A stretch of 64,000 bases of DNA, taken from the NCBI RefSeq assembly GCF_000499845.2, contig NC_023756.2, positions 46,887,947-46,951,946 on the forward strand. Reading direction: 5' to 3'. A model generated the notes under the pieces. It was given only the letters and a program-made list of their open reading frames with translations, had not been told where the DNA came from and did no database searches. Source of the stretch: Phaseolus vulgaris (taxonomy: Eukaryota > Streptophyta > Magnoliopsida > Fabales > Fabaceae). The translations under genes and the position numbers were made by a program. Of this stretch, positions 34,012-46,441 are shown piece by piece (the first letter of the stretch is position 1; every line of letters begins with the position of its first letter).

Positions 34012-36114
34012 TATGTGAGACTATATATTTATAGATGATCAAATTTATTTTTATTTATATACTATAAAATGTCTTTATTTTTTTTAATCAATTAATTTGG
34101 TATGCCCACATATTGAATTGCAACAACCATAATTTTGTGCTCATTGGGTGTTGCTTAGTTAGAGAGAAGCATTGAAGTCTAAGTTGCACCCTTTTTAAAA
34201 TAACAGACTCTGACTTCAATTCAAATTTGTAACCAAACAAGGAAAAAAGAAAGTGGTGAGGGTTGAGTTACATTTATTATAGGGACCAAAATGTGAAATG
34301 CAGCAAGAGTCCTGTGACTTAATTTAAAAAAAAAGTGATTCCAATAACTTGTTTGAGAGTTCAGGGTACCCACTTGACAGGTGTAAAATGCAGATGAAGT
34401 TCATTTGAAGAGTGAAAACTTGGAATTCATTGAAGATAAGGGCTTGTTTGGGAAATTACAGTTTTTTTCTGTAACCAAAGTGTAAGAAATAGCTTCAAAA
34501 TCAATTCAACTTGTTGCCTTCTTTTTTTATCATATGGTAGTGTTATTCCAAACACTGCAAAAGCTCATTTACGGAGATTAGATATAATATTTTAATTTAA
34601 TTTTTTATATATTTTGTAAAAACTGCATTAAATAATAAACTCTTGTTGATTTGGTTTTTTAAAGCAGTCTCTTTCACACTTTATAAATAAATAAATAAAC
34701 ATCTTAAAATGGTAAAGTTGCACTTATATTTGTAAGATTAAATAATTTTTTGTTTTAATAAAAATGGTATCTTAAAAAAAATAGTATTTTTGATACTCAA
34801 TATTCAATAAACATGTTAATTTCATTGTGGCAGTTAATGTGTGTTATCCAATTTTATAACTACCAAAAACCTATTTAACCCTAATTTTTAATATTAAAAA
34901 AGTATTGTTAAATAATGTTTTCCTTTGATAATAAGACATTTTGGGTGGCAAATTTTGTGTGGTATGTTGCCAATTGTTATTTGTACAGTTTGGTTTATTT
35001 AGTTTATTATGACTACTTTTTATTTAATACATGCTCTGCAAAATTCATGAAAGAAATTAATACATTAATTAATCTTATAGGTATGAAGAAATATTGTTCA
35101 TAGCTACTCACTGTACTTGAGAACATGCAATGAGGAATTTTTTCAACATTAAAGATATAGGTGGGGTTATATGTTTTTTCAACTAATGCAATTAGTAACA
35201 CTTTGGCTTTAATGAATATTATTATTATGATGAACATATGGGGTGTGTGAACAATGAATGGATTGGTTTCCTCTTTGTTCAGTGAACCAAATGCACCCAT
35301 CAATTTAAACAAAAATCAATATAACACAATAATTTGACATCAATTTCATCTACTTGATACATAAAAAAAAAATTATTGTTAGTTGATCCTCGTAGTACCG
35401 ATATCTAAAATTAATGAAAAATATCTTATTTATTTTTCATAAAGAAAAAGGAACATTAATTAATTACGGAGATTGATTGAAGAATATGCGGAATTGTAAT
35501 CAATATGAGAATGTAGCTGAAAATAATACCAAATACAAAGAAAAAAGGAAGAGATAAAGGAAAGAAGATAACCTGATAAGGCAAAATAATAATTTAACTA
35601 TTGTTTCTGACTAAATTAAATGTTTTAATTAAAAGACGTCTATCTTTATTAGAATAATTTTAAAATAGTTATAGAATATTATCTTTTACTATTAAGTGTG
35701 AAATAAATTTTATTAAAAAATAAATGATGGGAAAATTGTTTCCTTGGTATGCTTGGGAAAGAGGCAACAAGTAAAACTTTTTTATGAAAATAATTATGAA
35801 CATTAAATATTGAGAATTTGGTTTGAAGATTGAGTTATATGCCGGCCAATTTAGACTTTAGTTGGAGTGTAGGGACAAGTGGATCTTTAGTAATTAATAT
35901 TTCATTATAAGTAAACATTTGACTTCAAATGCTTTTATTATTATATTTATTTATTTATTCATTCAACACTAATTGTGTTTATCACACTCATATATGTAAC
36001 CAGTGACTCAAATTTTAATAACAATAATTGTAATTAAATTAATAATGAAAATATTATAATGAAGAAGGACTTTTTTTCAGTGATGCAAAGGGACTAAAAC
36101 TTGATAAAACTCAA

Positions 36115-37278
36115 TTAATTATCACCTATCTGGATTGAAGACCATGTTTCTGCAAGAAAATCAGCAACTTTGTTTCCTTCTCTAAAGACATTTCATAATT
36201 TTTTAGAACCTGTTTGGGAGGATTTGATTATCTTTCAAAATTTAATATTGGGACAACATATATATTAATATTTCAACTCACATTTATGATTTTCTGTGTA
36301 TGCAAAGAAGTGGTATTGGTTGAAAGAAGTTAACTTTTTAAATAAACTTTAGTGTTTTCAGAGATTCATATTAAAATCTCATTAAGGGGTATTCTAGGAT
36401 TAGGAAAAATGATTTTACTATAACTTTACATGAATTTGTTTTTCCATACCGACACAAACAAAACTTAGCAGAACTAGTGATGATTTATTAGGTTGTCTGC
36501 ATTGCTGAATTCCTAGTTTTTTTATTGTCTGTTTGCATCAATTATCTGCACCTGCACTGTTTTAAGACACTTTTTTTCTCAAGCAATGTGACAAAACATT
36601 ATAAACAAATATTAAACATAAGATCATATGGTGGCATTGCTAGATATTATATGATAGAGGCAATGATTTATGTATGACAGCAAATAACGAATTTAACCTT
36701 AATCAAATGGCCAAGCTCACCAATCTCTGTCTTCATAACAGTAGAGTGCCGTAAAGACCAGGTTTCTAACTGCACTATTTATTATAGAGTTTAACTGATA
36801 TCACTACACAGGTTTAACTTTTTTCTGATATGGATAATTTACAATATGTTGAAGAAGCTCAATGACCATGTTCACTATAATTAACAAAATTAGAGTTTTA
36901 TATTACTTAAACCAATAATTTAGTATTATAAGAAGATGGTGTTTGTAAAAATTGTAACTTTATATAAAGTTAATAAATTTGTAATAGTTACTTTACGATG
37001 ACATGAACTATTTTCTCATTGGTTTATTGATTTTCAAAAGGGTCTCATGAAAACTACCTTTTTATGGTAATATGTTTAAAAAAATAATAATGACATAATA
37101 ACTTTAGAAGAAAAGAAGTACCAAAATTTTTGTTTTGATCAACTGGTTTGCGTGGAGCCATTTTTCCACTCTGATTGTCTGACCCGTGTGCTTTTGAAAC
37201 AGGCTTTGCTTTGCTTCTTTGGCACTCTGCAACCAATGTGTACCACCAAAGCCATTTGCTGCCATTTTTCACATCCAT
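36115..37278 (-). CDS. Candidate two-exon gene for a 63-aa protein of unknown function
   Basis: Exon 1, 37278-37122, starts at ATG and begins MDVKNGSKWLWWYTLVAEC; it is basic (KSKAKP-type stretches) and lacks an obvious signal peptide. Its donor reads TTTTG/GTACTTC. An acceptor TTTTCTTGCAG at 36150-36151 joins in phase to exon 2, 36149-36115, adding ETWSSIQIGDN and a TAA stop. Total 192 nt. Exon 1 is richer in GC than its surroundings and stays open on a strand where stops are frequent. It would be divergent from the TRM-like gene, with start codons about 1 kb apart. I do not recognise the protein. Chance is a real alternative because exon 2 is short. Confidence 0.38.
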
Positions 37279-38313
37279 GATCTTTCAGTGATTTTCTTGT
37301 CTCTAAACAAATCCCTTTAAACAATGCTAAGCAAAACACTCACTGTGTGGTGTTTTTTGAAAGCTCAAGGTTGTTTGTTGCTAGTATCTACCCTTCATTC
37401 ATCCAATCACAAAGTCAATGCAACCATTTGACTGTCTTGTTCCTCCCATGTGGATCTGAGTCTCTTGCTTGCACCTCGCTCCCTTGGACGAAGCTTCTCT
37501 AAACCTTCCTGGCTCCTCCTCACCATAAATGCAACTTTTTTTTCTTATTTTTTTTTCATGAGTTTCTCATCTGGGTTTGGATAGGTGCTGCTGATTGTGA
37601 TGAACAGTTGAAGGAAAATCAAGGGTAAGTTGTAAGTGTTGCATGAAACCGTGAATTCTTACTTCTTTTTGGATTAAAGGGTTGGCGTTTTAGCTTCTTT
37701 GTTGTGAGTTTCTGAGAATGTTGAATATTTGGTTCCATCATCAACTCTGAGGAGAAACAAAAGAAAAATGTTTGTTTTTTTATATTAATCTGGGAACGAA
37801 AAAATGGAGTGTGAATTGCAAAAATGTTTTAGCTTGCCAATGGATTCGTGGATACTATGATGATGTGTGATTAAAGTTGGAGTTTTTGGAATCATTTCCA
37901 AGTTGGGTCCTTTCTGATTTCAGTGGAGAATTACACACAGATCTCCAACTCTCTTTCTGTGCTTGCTTCAAGAGTCCAATTTGAAACATATGCAAACAGT
38001 TTCATTTTCATGGTTCAAGTGTGCTAATGATCGAGACCTTTTTTGTTTGTTTCTATGTTGATCTACCTCCTCATTTTTGCTAGAATTGTTGTTTCGATGA
38101 GGACTAATTAATTAATTGCACATGTTTCAGTTGGAAAAAAAACAAGCCTCATTTTTGTCTCATGTAGACAAACTGAGATCCAAGAGGACAAGACCATGTA
38201 AGTATTCTGAGATTTTAATAACAATTGTTGTTTATTTTGGTTGTTAAAATATTACTAGACACCCAGTTTGTTGATGAAATTTCTGTGACAGAATATCCCC
38301 TCAAGACTCAGTC
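37279..38313 (+). promoter_or_regulatory. Upstream region and 5' UTR introns of the TRM-like gene
   Basis: The 5' leader appears spliced. A donor at 37625 (ATCAAGG/GTAAGTTG) pairs with an acceptor ending at 38130 (GTTTCAG). A short leader exon 38131-38197 follows, then a second donor (CCAT/GTAAGTA) and an acceptor ending at 38291 (GTGACAG). The coding start at 38314 follows 22 bases later. Transcription start and core promoter were not located with confidence. Confidence 0.5.
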
Positions 38314-41310
38314 ATGTATAGACCATTCATGACATGTGATGATCCAAAAGGGGTAGTTGAGTGTGGGGCTATAAGGAAATACAGGACCAGTTCACAGAAA
38401 ATGAAGGACAAGACAAAAACTAGGAGGCCGGCTGAGACATCATTGGCTAACAAACAAGACAAAGAGGAGAAGGTTTCAAAAGGATCCGCAGAAAGGTGTT
38501 TTGATCCATCATCCTTGCAGCTCATGGAGGTATCTAGAGGGGCTCAAAGGTTGAACAACATGATTGATTCATGGTCTAGGGGTCTTAGGTATGATGGAAG
38601 TTCTGAAGATATAGCAAAAGATTTGCTAAAAGGGGCTCTTGACCTGCAAGAATCTCTACTAATGCTGCGCAAGGTGCAAGAAGCTTCACAACACATGGCT
38701 AGCTTGAAGAGAAGACAAAATGGGAAACCTGAAAGAGGGAGATTTGATGAAATGCCGATGGATGGAACTGCACATTGTGATCATTTTGGTGAACAAAGTT
38801 ATCCAATGGGATTCCAAAGACATTGGCCTTCAGCTGATGGTTCTTCAAGTAGTTGCACTGAGGAGCTTAAGAAAGTGATCAAGGAGAGCCTGATTAGCCA
38901 AAATTTGTTCACTACCACTGAAGGGTTGGATTCAGCATCCACATTCCACTCCACAAACTCAAGCCAATCTTCTGTGGCTTGGAATGATAAGCTTTCTGAT
39001 TCTTCTTTCTCACCAACAACTTCAAGGAGGGAAAGACGATCCAATCTGGTTGCCAAGCTGATGGGTTTAGAAGAAGCACCTTCAAGATCATTTCCAGCTG
39101 TTATGCAGAAACAGTTGGAGAGTCCAAAGATTCTGAATCAGAAGAGACATGTATTTGACATAGATATGCCTAAACTGAGAAAAAATGTTGAGAAGGTTAA
39201 TCTAGAACGTAAGATGACCTTGAAGGAAATCCTTGAGACTACTCATTTCAATGGACTTTTGAAGAAGAGTCCTGTGAGAGAGCCTAATGTTCAGGTCCAT
39301 CATTCCATTGATCCGCACTACAAACATTGTGGTGATTTACCCCCTATTGTACTTATGAAACCTCGATGTACTCCATACCAGGAATGTGTAAACAGTTACC
39401 AGCATGTTGTTCCTTCAGAAAAGTTATCCCTTAGAAATCTAAAAGCAAAAGTTGGCACTTCCAAAGTGTTCCAACCCAAGGAAGACTCAACCGTGGGGAA
39501 AAGAATGGAAGAACATGTATCCAGAAGGCTTGCCAAAGAGGAAAGAACTAAACTCCTCAGAGAGCTTGTGGAGTTGAAGGAAAAAGAAATCAAGCCTCTT
39601 GGAAACGAGAAGGCCCTTGAAGGTAAGGTAAAACTGCCTAGTCATGTCAGTCACAAATCACATGTAAATGAAACTGTTGATAGAAAATCTAAGGTAAAGA
39701 CCATTGCCCCAAGTAGAAAGATGTCAGAAAAGGAGGTTTCAAAATCCAAACATCAACAAAAAACTCTTGTCCCAGTAGTTGAGGTTTCCAAAACCAAAGT
39801 TGTGACAAAATCCCAAGAAGATCAAGCAGAAATCAGCTCTACAAGTACCAAGATTAGGAAGCCACAAAGTGGCTCCCGAATTGAAAAGAATGAGATTCCC
39901 AGCAGAAAGAGCACTGTTTCAAATTCAAATACCATCTCAAAACCAAAGAGCCAAAAGATTAGTTATTCCAAGGAACAGAAAAAGAAACAGATGAAGAAGC
40001 AAAGGCCTGCTGTTGCTGAGCCTGAAGCAGCTAAACCAGTTGTAAGTTTACTTTTGCCCTCATCTTTTTGTCTCTAGCAAATGTAACATTATTGTGTATC
40101 ATCTCTTAGAAATTTGAGTTTGGGTTAGTAATCCATGAGTGAAGCAAGGCCTTTAATCTGAATTTTAATTCATTGTTTTTCTGAACAGGATGAACAATTA
40201 GGCCAAGAAGAAGCAATTAGTGTGGCTGTTTCTCATAAAGATGATTGCCCTGAGATTAGAATAATAACTACAATAACACATCATCTTGAGATGGAGCATG
40301 AAGAAGTATATGCATCTGCAAATAAGATTAGAGGTAAATTTCTCTCAAGTTATCTTCACTTGTGCCACATGCTAACAATTACATTGTGAGAGGTTAGCAT
40401 GTGCACTGATAGTTACCTTAAAAGATCCACCAGTGATTTTATTTATAGTGCATGGAAATTAAGCTCTTATAAACCATAGTTTTCTTCATGAGTCTTGACA
40501 TGGCAGGCATATTCTTTTTCTTTTATTACAGAAGTTTGTGAGCAAAACCAGAGTTCTTCTAGTGATGATTATTTTATGCTCAAGTCTGAACGTGAAAATG
40601 ATGCCATTCTTGCTGAGAAAGCTCATGACAGTATCAATATCAGTGAAACCTATTGCAAGCCTGACAAAGAGAGTTCTGAGCTTAAATATTTGCTTCTAAC
40701 AAGTCAATCATTTATTGAGCATGCAGAGAAGCTCCTCAATCTTGATGCTGACTGTCCCAAGCTCCTACCAAAAAGTGAAACTAAGGAAATAGCCAATCTC
40801 ACACTCTATTTGGACTGTGCAAATGAAGTCACTGAGCTTAAAAGCCTTCAGGGATCACAAGCAGTTAACCCTTTATTGTTAACTTGTGCTGGGAATCCAA
40901 GATTGCACACTTCTTTAGGTAGGTTGGTTGATGAAGTCTGTAATGCCATTGAGCATCTAACATCTTACAGTGAAAAACTAGCTTCAGATAACATATATGC
41001 AATGATGGAGAGAGATATAAAGGGAAACAATGGACTGATAAATGGAATATGGAACTGGGGTTGGAGGCATGGATTTTCTGCAGATGAAGCTGAGCAAGTT
41101 GTCATTGAAGTAGAGAACCTAGTTTTAGGTGGATTGATTGAAGAGGTAATTGTAAATTTATGATTACATATTTTGAGACCATGTATACAGCCATTAATAT
41201 CAGCATCTTCACCTTGTATATAGAGACTCATTGAATTGATACAAGAAAGAAGAGTTGAATCCCTTGGCTGCAGAAAGTTGCATAATTTTGCTATGAATAA
41301 CATTTTTTAA
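38314..41310 (+). CDS. TRM/LONGIFOLIA-like protein (DUF3741 and DUF4378 domains)
   Basis: Member of the TON1-recruiting-motif superfamily, whose studied members bind TON1/microtubules and influence cell elongation and cortical arrays. Four coding exons: 38314-40041, 40189-40333, 40532-41145, 41224-41310. Total 2574 nt, 857 aa, all in phase. Visible features: an N-terminal segment (SSLQLMEVSRGAQRLNNMID) followed by a helical LLKGALDLQESLLMLRKVQE; the conserved RSNLVAKLMGLEEAP box near 245; a Lys/Glu/Ser-rich disordered middle (about 360-580); and a C-terminal DUF4378 with TSLGRLVDEVCNAIEHL, FSADEAEQVVIEVENLVLGG and a final RLIELIQERR. The last exon follows a 78-base intron; if retained, the protein would end at 41163. 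Specific function and TRM number are not determined; older annotations mislabel relatives as a GPI-transferase subunit. Confidence 0.85.
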
Positions 41311-43357
41311 GAATAGTATAATGGATTATTCTATAATGCTTTCTTTCACCTTCCATACTAATATCAAGCTATTGAAAAATGTGGAAAAGAAATGGAATTA
41401 TAGACATGCAACTTGATGTTGTGGTTGGTTGTAATCTTGAACTGAAGCTACTTTTGAAGATAATGATGATGCATGAAGATAAAAGAAACAAGTTAAGATT
41501 AAAAAAAAAAAACAATACCCAGATAAATGAAAAGGTATTACAACTAAGCATTTATCATATATGAATAATCCGATATTATTATCCATTAAAAAAAAATATG
41601 GGTTTAGTTGAGTGGTGTATTGAAATTTTGATTTTTTGATGATTAGATCCGAACCAATTCATTAAGAAGTTAGTATAAATAATTGGGTAATCATACCTTC
41701 CCAACTCCAATTTCCCAATTTTTTATACAAGCACGTTATAACTCTCAATATTATTATTTTACTATTTTTCATATCATTTAACTACAAATTTACCTTTTAT
41801 TATACATATTTTTTTTTAAATCCATTACAAAAAAATTATATACAACTCTAAGGGTAATCATTTTCCTAAATAGTTAGTTAGTGTTAAATAATTTTAATGT
41901 AAAACCTTAAGATTTTAATTACTTTGATGATTTTATTGTAAATTATATATTTGTTTAGCAAATTTTCTAAGCCCGTAATTTGGACCAGGCTCATGCAAGA
42001 ATTTGCTTTTAAATATGGGGCGTTTCTTTTCCACCTCCATACTTTTCTTCCTACACCTTCATAGTTATAGGGGTAGGAAAAGACCAAATTATCATGGGTT
42101 AAAAATATTTTAAATTATATAATTCGAAAATCTATTTTAAAGGATGTAATTTGGAATTCAAAAATATATTTCATATTGTATAAATAAATTTTTTAGGAAT
42201 TATACAATTTATAATATATTTTGAATCACGCAATCCAAAAATCTGAAAATATATCGTAAATTATTAAATTTGAAATTTATTTATAAATTACATAATTTAA
42301 AAATATATTTTAAATTGTACAGTACAAAATTTTAAAAAAAATATATATATATGTATATAATTCATAAATTCATAAATGTATTTCAGATTATATATATATT
42401 AAATTTTAACCTTGTTCCAATTAATTCTTAATCTTTATATTCTTTTTAATTACCACCTAAAATTTCAATTTTATTACAATTATTTATAAAACTTATTAAA
42501 TCTTTATAAATACTTTTTTCTAATAACTTAAGAGTTAAATAATAATAGTAAATAATTATTTTCATACTAATAACAATGATATTAATAATAGTAATAATTT
42601 AATGAAAGTCATTTAACACAAAGATAGAAAAACAATTTCTTTTTTCTTAAGAAATAATTATAATAAAGTTAATGTTCTAGGTGTCTATTAAAAAAAAGAT
42701 AAAATTAAAAGATCAATTAAAACAAAAATTAAAATTGAAGATGTCTATTTGTAAATAGGATAAAGTTTGTGGATTAATCAAAACTAAACTAAAATTTGAA
42801 ATTTCTATTTATAAAAGGTGTCAAGTTTAGGAAGGTTAAATGTTTTTCCCCATATATTCTAAATTGAAATATAAAGTTTAGACAGTGAAATTCTCACTAT
42901 TTCTATTCTTTCAATTAGACAGTTTTTTATATTTTTTGAATATATTTTTTACACACTGTTCTTGCAACTAAGTAGAATTTTTTTTGCAAAACATAATTTG
43001 GATCCCTCCTTAGTATTTGGTTTTGGTTTGGTTCTACAAGAAGAAAGACCAAAAATATATGTTAACCAAATTTCTCTCTCAACTATTTCAAACTACTCTT
43101 CCAATTGTGATGATCCTCACCATTAATTTTTTTGATTTTAGGATAAAATGTGAAAGGATTGCATGCAACAATTTTTCCAGTGAATCGGATTATGGCTGCA
43201 TGATATGCAATTTAAAATTCAACTCTACCTAACCTGATTCCATCATGTGAAAGCCTACTTAAGTGACACTTGTCCATATATATCTTTAGTGAGGTCAAAA
43301 ATCAGAATCTTGAAACAAATTTACAAAGAAAGAGGCTTTAAAAATTATAGTACTAAG
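41311..43357. other. Intergenic, between convergent TRM-like and AUG1 genes
   Basis: AT-rich DNA with no convincing exon. The stretch 42090-42400 contains repeated AATTATATAATTYRAAAATATATTTTA-like palindromic text related to 20150-20340 and 50040-50220. It is preceded by a pyrimidine-rich piece (TTCTTTTCCACCTCCATAC), probably a decayed transposon. Confidence 0.55.
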
Positions 43358-46300
43358 TCACTCAGAACTGGCAAGAGCTGACTGCAAAACATCTTCAAGA
43401 TACTTCTCAGCATCAGCATACTGCATTTTCTTATCCTCAATTGCTAAGGCAGCTAAAGCTTTGTCCTGAACAATCCCAACCAACAGAAATATACGAATAA
43501 ACACAACATAGTTTTAATACAGTCAAGAAATATAACAAACAGAAAGCATGTAAATCATGAATACCGGAGGCAAATCTTGGTAACTCCTCAGAGTATCAAG
43601 GATGGGCTTAGTTTTCTTCTCTAGCTCCTTTCTATGCTCATCCATTTCAACCAAAACCCTGTGGCTAACCTCGGGGGTATAACCTGCATGATTCAGCACC
43701 GCCTGCACCAAATGTTATTCAGCATCTAAAAGACAAGATTCCGAAGTATAAAAAAACATGACAGTATCATACAGAGTAGAGTACAACAATTCAACGTTAT
43801 TTATTAATGGTAGCAGGGGCATGGAAGTAAGCCAAAAAACCACCATGATGACAAGAACACGGTGACTATAATAACATCATGTAGAGTAAGCCAATTATCA
43901 AGATCTTGTATACAAAAAAGAGAACTAAAGAAACTGCACAGTAAATTAACAAAAAGGTATACGGATAACAAACCATAAACATAAGAAGAAATAAAATCGA
44001 TCAAAAGAACACAAACTGATAAACCACAAACTAAGGAGCAATATCATAAACATTAATGCATATAAAAGGCTTTAATGCGTATGGGATAATTCTTTTTTTC
44101 CTCAATGACTAAAGTTATCTACTAATTTTTCTGATTGTTCACATTCACATCCTTTTGTTTTCTCTATCTTTATCTCCCGTGCCCTAAAGTTAAATACACA
44201 TCCAATATCATATACATTCCAACCATATATTATACCTCAAAGGACTAATTTCTGAAGCCTCTATCCACCCACAAGAAAAAGAGACAACATACCTTGTAGT
44301 TGGCACATTGTTGCACGTACTGTCTTTCTTTTGCAGCCATTACTTGTAAATTTGTTGCCCAACTCTCCATCTGAGCCTCACATGGAGCTACCTCATCCTC
44401 TAATTGAGCAAGTGTTCTGCATAAAAATTGATTCTTGTAAACTTATCAAAAAAACTGATAACAAAAGAGTGTAATGCCAAAAGGCTGAATATACTATCTA
44501 GGGTGATATCACAATGCAACAACATTTCAATTCTAGTAGTTGCATCGACCACATTAGGTCCCGATTGTTAACAACATCAGCCCTAACGCAACCAAAACTT
44601 GCAAAGGTAAAACACACCATGAATACATAAAAGCCCTCCATTCCCTAGTTTTAAATTGCAGTCTGAAACATTGCAATTTTGGAGGCTTCCACAACAACGC
44701 ACCTGCATTTACATACCTACAATCTTCTGTAATATTGACTATTGCAATTTAAAACTCTGTTTGACTCATTTGAAAATGTACCTTTTTAAATATGTTAGCC
44801 TGGCTATTGCCTTTCTAGTGTAATCAAGTAGAAGCTTGGATTCCTTGTTAACTTCAGCCCTTTTTTCCTCCACTCCAGTCTTCCTTAGGGAAATATCACC
44901 CATAGCTACAAGAAAGCTAAACACAGATTCCAGGGTGAATTCAAACTTCAAATATTGATACAAACAAAGCAATAATGGAGAAACCAAACAAAACCCACCT
45001 ACTCATTTCAGTGTCTCTTATATTCAACAAGTTGGCCACATTTGCTAGAACTTGTGCCGATGTAACCACATTGGAGGGCAGGCTCTCCTGCGCTAGGCCC
45101 ACATTCTCCAAAATCTCCCTAATCCTCGCAGCTGCAAAGAATCATCATCACCAAAGCATTTAAAAGTTGACTTTGCTTAAATGTTTGCCAAGGCTTAAAT
45201 CTACAAATTTTAGTTAGATTCATATAACTAATTCCATGCTTCGTAACTGCCTCAATAAGTTTTTGTGAGCTTTACCAAATTATGATGTCGAGACCAAAAC
45301 CAATACCAACAACATCTAAACAGAAATTTCATTTTTTGGTGTATTACAAAACATAATTTGAAATCCAACTAAAACGGCATCGTTATCAAGCAATGTCTAT
45401 GCTCAAATGATATTAATCTCAAGTCTTAAGATCAATCTTGACATGATCATTTAACTAGAAAGATATATCGTCTACTGTTTATTTTATTTTAAAACAACAC
45501 TTAGTAGGACTGATACTATCTGTTTCAATCAGTGTGAATTATTTAAAACAATCAAGAGCTAACAAGGTAATTGAAAAATCTATTTGTTGACGTAACAACA
45601 TTTTAATTTCTATCAGAAATTTTTTAAAATTTTGAAAAACAAAAATTGTGTTGTGTAATAACAAAATGTCTGCGTGATATCAGAATATTAAAGAAAAGGT
45701 GCTCAACACAAATGTTCACATTTAAACTTTCTCTTTATTTATATATCTATGTTAGATAGTTGACTGAATTAAATTCTAAAACTAAACATACAGATCATGA
45801 TTTCTCAGTCTCAATAACTTCAGATCAATGATCGTCAGTCTGCAATCTTAACCAAACTGTAACCACATTCCCAAGAAAACTTGTGCCGACATTGGAGGGC
45901 AAGCTCTCCAGCGACAAACCCACGCTCTTCAAAATCTCCGGAATCCTCGCAACTGCAAGGTTTTAAATCCCAACGCGTAACCACCATAGCAGCCAAATTT
46001 GCCGGCAACTTCATTAATCACGATCATTTTGCTCATTGGAAAAAAATGAGGAACCCTAGCCATAACCCTAACTAGAACCAAATCATCATCATCACCATAA
46101 TTTTCCACAATCCGCGGCCACGGCATCACACTTTAGCCAGTCCAATTGCAGCAGTACGTAATTTTCCACAATTGAAAACCACCGCCATTTTAGCTACAGA
46201 AAACATGAGAAATCCTCGCTAAGAGTGACTGACCTTGGGATCGGTACTCGGAGGCCTTGAGGCGGAAATCGCGAGCTACGAGGCGCGCGGCCTCGTCTTT

Positions 46301-46441
46301 GGCTTTGGAAAGAGTGATGAGATGGTGCAAATGCGAGACGCTGCGTGGTGTGTATTCAAATTCCGGAACGGATTTCCCAGCGCCTTCGAACGTCTTCGCA
46401 AGCCACTCCTTCACTTCCGCCATAGCCTCTTTCTCGCTCAT
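43358..46441 (-). CDS. AUG1: AUGMIN subunit 1 (HAUS1 homologue)
   Basis: Subunit of the eight-member augmin complex that recruits gamma-tubulin to existing microtubules for branching nucleation in spindle, phragmoplast and cortical arrays. Six coding exons: 46441-46234, 45131-44999, 44916-44782, 44416-44293, 43702-43565, 43465-43358. Total 846 nt, 281 aa, in phase. Recognisable family stretches: VPEFEYTPRSVSHLHHL, ARDFRLKASEYRSQAARIRE, SFLVAMGDISLRKTGVEEKR, LLLDYTRKAIARLTYLKR, LDTLRSYQDLPPDKALA and the C-terminal AEKYLEDVLQSALASSE. The protein is mostly predicted coiled coil. A leader intron probably splits the 5' UTR (donor CCGAAGAAG/GTAACG near 46562, acceptor TTTCAG near 46449). Start chosen at MSEKEA, since an upstream in-frame ATG lies in that intron. 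Intron 1 contains a decayed copy of exon 2. Confidence 0.95.
45889..45953 (-). pseudogene. Decayed duplicate of AUG1 exon 2 within intron 1
   Basis: Matches the start of functional exon 2 (45131 downwards) at roughly 58 of 70 positions by eye, including the 3' splice acceptor TTGCAG. It lacks 8 bases where exon 2 has TGGTTACA-type text, which shifts the frame. Homology continues weakly to about 45860 through CTTGTGCCGA and AACCACATT. The copy lies between exon 1 and the real exon 2, in the same orientation. Inclusion in the mRNA would disrupt the protein. Confidence 0.75.

Larger units (their letters stand above)
27643..36114. other. 8.5-kb intergenic region rich in transposon fragments
   Basis: AT-rich DNA without convincing protein-coding exons. 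It contains the RopGEF upstream region, a GC-richer repeat-like island (29140-29580), a tandem duplication (30316-30407), a dispersed repeat fragment (31821-31937), a MITE-like element (32019-32473) and a hAT-like element with a LINE fragment inside it (33358-34011). Small open frames here, including a hydrophobic one starting at 31537, have no supporting features. Confidence 0.65.

Noticed and set aside
38799..39056. Minus-strand frame opposite the TRM-like gene
   Set aside because: Shadow of a strongly supported coding exon.
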